Assembly: GCF_000787575.1 (NCBI RefSeq)
Contig: NW_012236522.1
Coordinates: 186,001 to 250,000, forward strand
Reading direction: 5' to 3'
Source: Acytostelium subglobosum LB1
Taxonomy: Eukaryota; Evosea; Eumycetozoa; Acytosteliales; Acytosteliaceae
Length of the DNA stretch: 64,000 nt
Part shown: piece after piece, positions 46,846-56,919 of the stretch
How positions within the stretch are numbered: the stretch's first letter is position 1
Layout of the letters: the number at the start of each line of letters is the position of its first letter
Translations under genes and position numbers: made by a program
Notes under the pieces: model-generated
What the model was told of the DNA's origin: nothing
The model's database searches: none
Seen by the model: only the letters and a program-made list of their open reading frames with translations

Positions 46846-49245
46846 TTACATTATGGAGCAGCTTGCGCCTTCTTTCTTGGAAGCCTTTCCACTTGGTTGC
46901 AACTTCTTACGCATTGTCAACTCAATGTCCTTGATCTGTTCGTGGCTCATGTATTGGGAATAGGTGAAGCTGTCCAACACTGAGTATACTGCTGCCAGTG
47001 ATTGCATGCTGACTTGGACCGAGTTTGGGACCACTCCATCGCTCTTAAGGCCAGCCACAAAGATTGGTTTGGTCAACTCTCTCTGTCTAACCATTGACAA
47101 CAACAATGGTAGTTGCTCCATGCATTTGGCATCGGTCATATCCAGACAGATGACAAAGCATGATGCATCTCTGAACTCGTCCACGGTAATATGTGTCTTC
47201 TCTCTGAATTGAATGCTACCCTTATAGTTCTTGGCAACGAATGAGATGGATCTTGTGAACGTGGTCTTTCCAACTTTATCAGCGCCAATGACCATTGCAG
47301 AGAGGTATGGTGAAGTCACTGGCATCGAACTGATCTGGTAGTTGAAGTTGAAAATGGTGACTGGGACCAATGGCTCGGGAGGTGGTGGTGGAGTATAAAC
47401 AACTACTGGAGCTGGTGGAGGTGTTGAGGTGGATGGAGTAGGAGTTGGTAATGGAGTTGGTGAGCTGGCGATTGAGCTACTAGATGTTGCAGTTGAGGAT
47501 CTTGAACTGTATGTGCTCGAGGAAGTGTTGGTCTGGGCCTCCTTCTCCAATTCTCTCTTGTGCTTGAAGTATCCAATCTCTGGAATGAAGAAGTATCCTG
47601 TGGTTGAGTAGTCGATTGAGAAGTCGTACCAGTTCTCATCTACCCTTGGCTTGGTTGGAACTCCATATACCTTTGAGATAACCTTGGAGGTGGGAGAGGT
47701 GGTAGTTGATGTTGTTGTCGTTGTGGTGGTGGATGTAGTTGGAGCGTCCTTGGACTCTTCGCTGATTGGTTTGGCAAACGGTGTCTGGTGATGGAGCTGG
47801 GACAGTGCTCTCGACCGTAAAGTTCTCTTGATTGAGGTCATTCAGGATCTGCTTGAGGTCTGAATCGCCTTCCTTGGCAATCTCCTTCTCGTACTCTTTG
47901 AACTTCTTGGATGACGCCTCACGGTAACAAATGGCCAAGAACATCTCGGTGATGAGGTTGAACTTGTTGAATGTAATGCAGATGCCTCCAGTTCGCTCTG
48001 CAATCTCATCGTAAAAGACACAACGTCCAAGTGCCTTGACACCATAGACCTTGATGCCCATGTTGTGGAGATCATCACACTCCTTGAACCAGTTGATCTT
48101 CAAGTCAGTGTATGATGGTGGATGTGGATTGGCGTCTCCAATCATAACGAATGCTTTGGATGTGTGAGTTGACCAAGACAACTCCTTGGCACGATATAAT
48201 GCATACTCGTAGGCCTCCGGTGAGTCTCCACCATTAGTGTCTGGCACCTTGTTGATAAAGGACACCAAGTCCTCAACATTCTGAGTCAAGTCCAATGTTG
48301 TCAACACATCCTTCTTGTCGCAATAGTCTCCAAGACCCATAATACCAATACGAATGTTTGGAATGTCCCTCATCAATCTTGTAACAGTGTTCTTCACTTG
48401 TGTACGTACACTATAGTGGATCCAAAGTTAGTTAGGTTACTTGGGCTGGCCCTTAATGGCACTTACTTCTTAATGATTGATGACATTGATCCAGTTGTAT
48501 CGAAACAGAATACGACCTCAACATCAGATGAGATGGAGGATTCCACAAAGCTACTAAGGAGACCATCGGCATCAAACTGCTCCTCCTCTTGTTGAATGAT
48601 TGGGGCTGACTCAACTGATGATGACTTGTATGTTACAGGACTTGGAGCATCCTTCATCTTCATTGACCCATAAGTAGGAATGTAAGGCTCTACTGTTTTG
48701 TAGACTGGCTTCTCGACCAATGACAACTCGACCACCTCAAAGTTCTTAAAGTGATCCTGGATCAATGTATAATTGTATAATGGTGCTGGATTGCCTGGAA
48801 CATGAACAGCGATCGTTGAGTTGGACAGTTGTGGAATTGACTCCCTCAATGTGTTCTTGATTTGGCTGTGATGGTATGATGGATGGTGGATGTGTATTAG
48901 TAAGATTGATTGATTGATTGAGTGAGTGATCCAACTCACTTACCTAATCATATGACTGATTTGAAGACCGGCATTGTTTGGCATGGCCAGTGGATACTCA
49001 TTCTCTTTGTATCTAACAGTGAACTTTAACTCCTTGATGACGATCATGTGAATGGTACTCTCCTTCTTTACACCACATCCTCCAATGGTACCCTTTGACA
49101 ACTTGTCACCAGCAAACAACAACTCGAATTGGAATCGTTTGTACTCTGTTCTCTCTCCAACTTTATTGTAGAGCACCTCTGTAGAGTCCTCTGGCTGCAC
49201 ATCCAAACTGAATGTGATTGTTGGTGTCTTTACCAATATTAACAT
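46846..49245 (-). CDS. UBL-VWA-Ras-like fusion protein with CaaX box
   Basis: About 800 residues in four or so exons. The start at 49245 gives a ubiquitin-like fold (TITFSLDVQPEDSTEVLYNK; ELLFAGDKLSKGTIGGCGV). Next is a VWA domain with a DxTxS-type metal site (VEVVFCFDTTGSMSSIIKK), GDYCDKKDVL and TSKAFVMIGDANPHPPSY. After a Thr/Ser/Pro-rich linker comes a Ras-like domain with a good P-loop (VIGADKVGKTTFTRSISF) but no recognisable DxxG switch II and only GLKSD at the guanine-specificity site. It ends in a basic stretch and CSIM, a CaaX box predicting prenylation. The frame moves +1 near 47780-47800 in the linker with no convincing intron. I know no family with this order. Confidence 0.78.
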
Positions 49246-49859
49246 TATTATATTATATTATATTATATATATATATGATGCTTATACAACTATGAATGAA
49301 TGAATGAATGAATGGACTTGGATGTGTCCTGGATGATCATTTACTAACTTACTTCTGTCTTTTAGTATCAATGGACACGCCCTTTTGTGATCTAAAATTA
49401 ACATTGTGTGTGGACTTCCACCTTCAAATCTTGTGGTTCATCGAATTGGATTTGACGATTGTGATTGATTCTTTTGAGTGAGGTGTGTGAAGTTGGAATG
49501 GATATGGAATGGTCATTGGATTGAGTGAATGAGAGGAATGTTATGTATGGTTGAGAGGAGGTGACATTTATTGTTGATGAACATGGTATTGTTTGTTGAA
49601 TGATTGGTTTGCATTGGGTTTGATTGATTGATTGGTGGACTCTATACACACTTGTACAAGCGCAGCATGGATTGAATGCTAGTGATGACCAAGGGGGTCT
49701 CCAGCAATGAGGCGGAGATGGAGGCGGAGGTGGAGAGATGGAGATGGAGGTGGTGTAGTGTGGCGTATTATGTTACATAACAACCATTGGAAGGTAGAGC
49801 AGGTAGGTAGGGTAGGTCGGTAGGTGGGTGGAGATGGATGGGATGCGGGTAAAGGCCTA
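49246..49859. other. Gene-free spacer between two minus-strand genes
   Basis: It contains a TATATTATATTATATATATATATG run just upstream of the UBL-VWA gene (about 49248-49277), GAATGAATGAATGAATG (49293-49310) and GGTAGGTAGGGTAGGTCGGTAGG-type repeats (49800-49830). No coding signal. Confidence 0.5.
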
Positions 49860-52330
49860 TTACGAACCTGGAGCCTTCTTTTCGGAATCCTTGTGGATTG
49901 AGTTGATTGTGAAGGAGAGCTTCAATGAGTTATTTCCTTCTATCTTTGAATTGTTGGCAATCTATAATTGATGATGGAGGATGGTGATGATGTGAGTGAG
50001 TTGTACATGGCCGAGCGGTTCATCCTAACATACTGCTAATGCCTCTGTTGCAGTCTTGACATCGCTAAATTCAATCAATCCCATTTGTTTCAAACTGGCA
50101 CTATATGAGTGAGGACGAAGAGGAGTGTAAGTAGAGTGTTGAGAAGGCTTGATGTCATGTCGCATGCCTGGGATACATACGGTTGGGGTGGGAAGAACTT
50201 GAGTTGAGTTGGTGCGCTAGCTCCAAGATTTACAAAGTGCTGTGGCAGAGGGCATGGAGGCAGTTGGTTAGAACATCATCATTGAGTAGTCTCACACTCT
50301 ATCGATGGTACTAGTAGACTTACATTGATCAAATCTTGCTCTGAGAATGTGTTGGGTACATTTAAAAAGTGGAGAGTTGCCGATGGTTTGTATATATTCT
50401 TGTATGTGTTGCCACCTGCCTTGAATCGATTGTAAGGTGAGTCGGTGTAGTCTTGACATTGGAAGTGAAGGAGGGAAGGAGGGAGGGACATTAGTGCGAT
50501 GCCATGAACAAGAAGTATCTAGCCAATCTTACCTTTTGTCTTGTCAGAGTCTGCGATTGATTGATGCCTTGAGTGGAACACTTGTAACTTCTGGCCAAAG
50601 ACCAACACTTGATTTAAACAGTGGATGGCAGAGTCGGCCATTACAGAGTCGGCCATCTGTATCATGGCACCAGCCTTGGTGGCGTGGAGCATCTTGACCT
50701 TGACCACTGTGCCGTACAGACAGAACAGGTTGAACAGGTGATCAGATGTGACGTTCTCGGGCAGCTTGTGCACCATGATGACGCTGGATGGCATGCCTGC
50801 CTGCTCCATTGGGTAGCCCATGAAGCCGGGGTGCACCTGTGGCTGGGTGGGATAGGCAGCGGGTGGCGCCATCACATTGCCGTAGGGCGAGGCCATTGGC
50901 TTGCCGTACGAAGAGGCGGCAGCAGCCTGAGGGAATGCACCGTATGGTGATGCTTGTGGTGGGATCATTCCAGTCTGGTATGGATCCAATGTGTAATCAA
51001 ACGTCTTATCATCGTTCTGTCTAACGTTCAAGGTGCTCACACGAGCAAAGTCGATCTGTAAAGTGCAGCTGCCTGTGTAGATGTCCTGTCCATTGAGTGC
51101 CTCCTTGGCAGCCCATGCCGAGTATGACAATTCGAACCTGGTTGGTGAGGGAGGTGATGGTAAGCATGTGACCCCAGTTGGCCTCTGCATACGAGCGAGA
51201 CTTACTCAACAAATGCTTGGATGCCTTTCTTTTGGAAGATGACTATCTTGAGGACGCGACCATATGGTGACATGATGGTGTGGAGCACATTGGTTGTGAT
51301 TGGGTAGAGTGGCGTCATGATGGAGCAGAGCAAGATGTTGCCTGCACTCTGTTGTGGTGCCGCGCCCATAGGGGCATTGCTCTTCTTTGATGGTTGATTC
51401 AAATGTTGGCTCTTAGAGTAAGAGAATTGTATCTAATTATTTGTTTGATTGATTGACGGAGTTTGAGTTAGTAGTCACGCGCACGCTTGAGCGTTGATGT
51501 TGTGGCCGGCGGGCTAATGCTTGTTGCTTGATGCTATTGGTGATATCAAACTTTTTGTCCGTATAAGCTGATGGGCGTCGTGGAGTCGATGATGGCTGTT
51601 GAGGATTGTATCGAATCCATCTCAATCAATGCTTGTCCTTTACGCAATATGCAAACTTTGATGCATTGATTGATCGATTGATTGATTGATGGGATACGAC
51701 GATGACGACGAGTTGGTGGGATGTGGCATGAAGCGAAGGGAAGCGAAGCGATGGAGAGAGTGCGAGCAAGCGATCGAGCGAGGGAGTGAAGGGCAACATG
51801 CATGTGATCAGATTGGTTGATTGATCGAGGGAGGTATTGGATTGAAGGAAAGGAAAGGAAAGTAGTAGTGTGTGATTAGGATGAGTGATCATTGTAAGGT
51901 TGGGTATACCCAAGGAGGGAGGGTAGGATTTGTTGATATGGTTGTGTGATCAACAACAAGTGCTGTTCATTAAATGCTTACCGTTCTCAACACGTCCATA
52001 GGACGAAAGAAGTGATCTCAAATCCACTTCAGTGGCAGTCAATGGTAATCCTCTACAATGTACAACGGCACTTGGTCCTGATATTTGTTCACCGCTACAT
52101 GAATGAATGATTGAATGAATGAATGAGTGAGTGAGTATATACGTCAAGACATGCATTCATAGTACTACTAACTACACTACATACTAGTCTGATGATGTAG
52201 AGTTGTCCACTTTGATTCTCTTGTGATATGTGTCACTACTGTTCATTGACATGTCATAGTTGCCAGCTGGGATGTTGCTGTAGTAGTCAACTTCATCCTC
52301 TGCATACTCTCTCTTCTTTACTGAATCCAT
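49860..52330 (-). CDS. PTB/hnRNP L-like RNA-binding protein, four RRMs
   Basis: Nuclear RNA-binding protein of the PTB/hnRNP L class, likely a splicing or mRNA-processing regulator. The start MDSVKKREYAEDEVDYYSNI (52330) is followed by about eight exons. RRM1: SAVVHCRGLPLTATEVDLRS with KGQALIEMDSI. RRM2: GNILLCSIMTPLYPITTNVL with GIQAFVEF. A Pro/Gln/Ala linker separates these from RRM3: SSVIMVHKLPENVTSDHLFN with GAMIQMADSVMADSAIHCLN. RRM4: SATLHFLNVPNTFSEQDLIN, ending KDSEKKAPGS, TAA at 49860-49862. The frame moves +1 at 51546-51551 (AAA GTT TGA), just after RRM1, into FDITNSIKQQALARR. Exon order is inferred from RRM continuity. Confidence 0.85.
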
Positions 52331-53048
52331 TATTTATAAATATAAAGAAGGTTTATGTGTGTGTTGAAGTTGATTTAATATATATATATTAATAATAATA
52401 ATATATTAATAAATTATGAATGAATGAATGGAAGAATCAAGAGAAGTGCAAGTTCGCGCTCCAAACATGCATCTGAAGCCATGACTGAAACTCTCTGAAG
52501 AATTTTATCGTGGTTCATTTATTTTTTTTTCAAACCTTTTCACAGCCATCACCACAATGATCATTTAATTAACAATTCGACAACATTTTGTTATTGGGTC
52601 TCGAGGATATATGGAATGATTCCATCAAGCTACACATCTTTCAATATATACATAGTTCAAAATACAAATTTGAAACCTAGTGATTCAATCTCTAAGACTA
52701 CGTCATATTCCACATCCATACTTTGTTATCGAAAAGAGATATAGAGGACGAGGAGTCTATATATATAAATATATTATAAAACTCATTGACAAGTTATCAC
52801 TTGATAGTTGTACATAATAATAGTGTTTCAAAAAAATTTCACCACATCACTCTCATTGTTTTGAAAGACGAGTCGAGTCGTCTGCATTCACAAAACAATG
52901 ATTTTTTTTAATTTTGTTTTACTAATCACTCGTCTTGTGTGAATAACAAAACACAACAACGACTTTGAACTGAATGATCATTCATTCTATTTCTTTCAAT
53001 AACATACATATATTATATTAAAAGAGATTAAAGAAGAAGAAGACAAGA
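52331..53048. promoter_or_regulatory. Divergent promoter region, PTB-like / rrp9
   Basis: AT-rich spacer between divergent genes. It contains TATATATATATTAATAATAATA (near 52380), poly(T) and poly(A) runs (52517-52530, 52827-52836, 52903-52910) and a nested hairpin at 52854-52900 listed separately. No coding signal. Confidence 0.55.
52854..52900. repeat. Nested hairpin upstream of rrp9
   Basis: The outer stem CATTGTTTTG...CAAAACAATG is a perfect 10 bp. The inner AGACGA...TCGTCT is a 6-bp stem around GTCGAG. Related words (ACTCGTC, TGTGAATAACAAAAC) recur inverted about 30 bases downstream (52925-52950), so alternative pairings exist. It might be a small RNA or a regulatory cruciform. Confidence 0.6.
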
Positions 53049-55349
53049 ATGGATAGCTTCTTTGTCAAACCAGGTAGTGCACCTGGCACAGGAAATAGAG
53101 GAAAGAATGGCTCTGGAGGAGGCGCTGTCAAATCATATCAACATCGTTCAGACTCTTCATCGTCATCACGTGGCGGTGGTAGAGGAAGAGGCGGATCAGC
53201 CAATGGCGCCATGCGTGGAAGAGGTGGTCGTGGAGGCGCACCATCACGTGGTGGTCGAGGTGGATTTGTCCCTCGTGGTGGCGGCAGAGGTGGTGCCAGA
53301 GGTGGAGCTGGTGCAGGTGGTGCAAGAGGTGGCAACAGAGGAGGCAGACAAGACTTTAAAAGAAAGAATAGAGATGAAGAGGAGGATGACTATTACAAGG
53401 ATGACGACAATGATAATGATAATGACAATGACAACGAGAGTGGAGATGACAACAATGACGATATGGACAACAATGATGATCACCTAATGATGAATGGAGA
53501 TGATGGATCATCAAGCGATGAGGAGACCTCAATGTATCAATCACAAGACAATGACCAAGAAGATAATCAAGACGACGACGACCAGGATGGAGACGATGAC
53601 GAAGAAGACGAGGACAACAACCAAAATAGATACAAGAGGAAGCGTATTGAAATGCCTGTGGACGAGGAGGAGGAGACTGCCGATGAGAAGAGAGTTCGTT
53701 TGGCCAAGGAATACCTCAAGAAGATCGCGGCAGCCAGAGGCGAGATGAATATGTCAGACGCCCTGCAACAAGACATTGTTTGTATCTCTCCCATGATTGA
53801 ATGATTGATTGATTATGTATACTGACACCAAGTACAATGTAACAATAATAATAACAACAGGATCGATCATCTAGCCGTTACCAACGACAACTCAAGACAC
53901 CAATATCCACACTCAACATCACCGACAAGAACATCACCCTGCTAAGAGGACACGACCAGCCAGTTACCTGCATCGTCTTAAGTGACGATGAACGTTATTT
54001 ATATACATCTTCAAAGGATGCCATCATTAAGTGTAAGTCATCCATTCATCTCAAAGGGGGTACCCTTTGAAATTTGTAACATGTCTAAGGGTAACCCTTA
54101 GTTTGTCAACACAAACTCAAAGTACAAACTCACTCACTCACTCGTTCAATCACTCAATCAAACAGGGGACCTGAGTACGAAAGAGAAGGTTCACAAGATA
54201 AAGGGAACGATAAACTCTAGAGGCAACTTGGAGAAACAGAGACTGTTGAAACTGAAGCAGAAGGAGAAGGAAAAGGATGGAGATAGCGTTGCACCAAAGA
54301 AGAAGGACTCGTTCGTTGGCCGTATATTGGCGATGGCATTGTCCCATGATGGAAAATACTTGGTGACTGGTGGCGAGGAGAAGGTCATCAAGGTGTGGGA
54401 CACAGAGAATGACTTCAAGATCGTCGAGACATTCCGCGGACACAAGGACATTGTCAGCGCGCTGGCCTTTAGAAAGGGCACCTATACCCTGTACAGTGGT
54501 TCGTACGACCGCACGGTCAAGATCTGGGACCTGCACCAGATGGCCTTTGTCGACACACGTTTTGGCCATCAGAGCCCTATCACATCGATTGACGCGCTCA
54601 CCAGAGAGCGATGCATTACATCAGGCAACGACCGCACATGTCGCATCTGGAAGATCCCCGAGGAGTCGCAGTTGATCTTTAGAGGACACTCTCAATCGAT
54701 CGACAAGGTGGCGTTGCTTGCCGACGACAAGTTCGTGTCGGCCTCACAGGATGGCTCAGTGCAGCTGTGGAACGTCAACAAGAAGAACCCAATCCATATC
54801 CAAAACAACGCACATCCTCACTCTGGTCTTCCCTGGATCACCTCTGTAGCCTGTGTCAAGTTTGCCGACGTCGTAGCTTCAGGCTCCTGCGATGGCCACA
54901 TCAGGCTGTGGGGAGTGTTTGGCGAGAAGCTCAAGCAGATCAATACCATCGATGTTGTAAGTTGGCTTTCATCTCCATCATGCTCAACAATGTACATTCA
55001 TTAACAATATCCACCTCCACTCACTTAGAATGGATTCATCAACGACATGGTGTTTACAAAGGAGGGAACAACGCTCTATGCTGGAATCGGACAGGAACAT
55101 AGATTCGGTCGCTGGCACAAGGTGTCCAACGTTAAGAATGGAGTGGCCATTATCAATCTGGACAAGGATCAAGAGCAGAAGCAAGATGAACAGCCAGTCA
55201 CCACAACAATGAATGGCGCCAATCATTCTGATGATGATGATGATGATCAAGTTGATGACGAAGATGAGATTCTGGATGATGACGAGGATGATGATGATAA
55301 TGACCAAGTACCCATCGCCGACGATGACGACGACGAAGATCAAGAATAA
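53049..55349 (+). CDS. rrp9: U3 snoRNP WD40 protein RRP9 (U3-55K)
   Basis: Box C/D U3 snoRNP protein needed for 18S pre-rRNA processing in the nucleolus. Four exons. The N terminus is an RGG/GAR domain (RGGRGGAPSRGGRGGFVPRG) followed by long Asp/Asn/Glu-rich acidic runs. The conserved block before the propeller is VRLAKEYLKKIAAARGEM. WD40 repeats then follow: ITLLRGHDQPVTCIVLSDDE, GGEEKVIKVWDTENDF, FRGHKDIVSALAFRKG, GSYDRTVKIWDLHQM, GNDRTCRIWKIPEES, LIFRGHSQSIDKVALLADDK and GSCDGHIRLWGVFGEKLK. The RRP9 signature GIGQEHRFGRWHKV lies near the end. An unusually acidic C-terminal tail (DDDDDDQVDDEDEILDDDED) is added. Confidence 0.93.
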
Positions 55350-55386
55350 ATGTAATCGCACGATATCCATTTATGAACTAATATTA

Positions 55387-56139
55387 TTATATGTCCACGA
55401 TGACAAAGACATCTGTTCTCTCTGGCTTCTCCTCAATCTTCATACAAGAGTATGTGATGGCCTTGATCTCTGTACCAGTTGTATGTTTCTCCTTGTCCAA
55501 TTCTACTCCTCGTCTATGTAATGTTGATGGAATGATCGAATGAATGAGTAAGTGATCAATGGTCGCCATCTACTATACATACCCTTTGGCCTCAATCTTG
55601 AATGACTCTCTGTCGAATGATACGATTGATATCTCTTTGAAGACGATGAACTCTGTGCTAAAGATAAAGAGTATCTCATCGAGGTAGGCAAACAATAGAC
55701 TATCCATGTCATGTCCTTCGACATTGAATGTGTGCTCCTTGATCTCATCTTCACTATGTTGATCTAAATGTACGCTATCCAACTCTACCATATAGTTCAT
55801 CATTGCCAATGCCATCTGTTCATATGATTGATTCAGTGTTGAGCCCCCTGTAACAGGTTGTTGTTGTTGTCAAAGACATGACATGTTAGTGATCAATCAA
55901 TGTGTAGATCTCATCATTCATTCATACATACATGTATGCTATATCATTGATCGATTGATTGTATTGATTGGTTGATTGTATTGATGATATGTTAATGTAT
56001 GATCAGATAGTAGTAACTTGACATGAACAACATACAAACATTATATCAGCTGTATGATCAAGGTCTGTAAACATCGATGGGTCATATAAGAATGTTAATC
56101 ACCTATCCAATCATCATCATTATCATCGTCATCATTCAT
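55387..56139 (-). CDS. Archease, tRNA-ligase cofactor, with a 7-nt exon
   Basis: Archease activates the RtcB-type RNA ligase in tRNA splicing. The model has five exons: 56139-56103, 56064-56036, 55938-55932, 55847-55583 and 55513-55387, 465 bases, 154 residues. The third exon is 7 bases (CATACAT), flanked by ATATAG and GTATGT. It restores the metal-site motif DHTADIMFHTWG, which neither neighbouring exon encodes alone. GSTLNQSYEQMALAMMNYMV and the C-terminal VFVIVDI, with its conserved Asp, follow. An alternative start at 56074 (MFTDLDHTAD) avoids the first, 38-base intron and also keeps frame, so the N terminus is uncertain. The family call is firm. Confidence 0.88.
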
Positions 56140-56919
56140 TCATTGACATCGTCCACCATCATGATAAGTACATTCATATTGTGATAGTTGTTGTTGATGT
56201 TCTGTTGTCGATGTCATATCTGTCTATCTATGTGAGGTTATATATAAGTCAAGTTTATGTTAACAATGAATAATGTTTGTTTGTTTGTTTGTTTGTTTGT
56301 TTGTTTGTTTGTTTGTTTGTTTGTTTGTTTGTTTGTTTGTTGGTTTGTTAGTTGAGAAGTCTGTCGTTAATTAAGAAGAAGAAGTTCAGATTATGGAATA
56401 GATACCAGATATGTTTGCACAGATCTTTGCGAAGATCACATCCATCGGAGATCAAATTGTTTGATAATCGCAAAAAGTGTTCAGCCCTGATGCAAATGGG
56501 AAACACCAGGTGAAAAAAAAAAGCCAACACCATTGCCATTTGGAAAATCGTAAACAAATGATGGGTAAATGCAAAACAGAAGTGTTTTGTATGATTGTTA
56601 TTACACTGTGTTGGTGTGATTTGATGGGAGTGGAGTGGTGGTCGGGGGAAGTGTATGTGTGGGTATTTGCTTTACTCTCACTCCTCAAACATAGATAGAT
56701 AGTATTACATACCCATCCATTCCATCAATGAGATTGTTATAATAATAATTGGAATAATTGGAATAATAGTAATAGTAATATAAACTTAACCCAAGAAGAA
56801 GAAGATAGATAGACAGATATAATCAAACAACCAAAGATCATTCATTTGAATCAACTCTCGACTACCTCTCGAGAGGTATTACCAAACACACCACAACGCA
56901 ACAACACAATACAACAACA
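56140..56919. promoter_or_regulatory. Divergent region, archease / AGC kinase, with GTTT microsatellite
   Basis: No convincing gene. A (TTTG)n microsatellite lies at about 56275-56345. A frame on the minus strand near 56348-56557 is hydrophobic and Phe-rich but has no family features. AATAATAATTGGAATAATTGG repeats occur near 56740-56780. The right end (ACAACGCAACAACACAATAC) is the kinase 5' leader. Confidence 0.5.
56275..56345. repeat. (TTTG)n tetranucleotide microsatellite
   Basis: About 16 near-perfect tandem copies of GTTT, ending in TTGGTTTGTTAG. It is the longest pure microsatellite in the window and is likely to vary in length between strains. Confidence 0.9.

Noticed and set aside
56348-56688. 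Phe-rich minus-strand frames next to the GTTT microsatellite
   Set aside because: No start context, no domain, no splice-linked partner and composition like the surrounding non-coding DNA.
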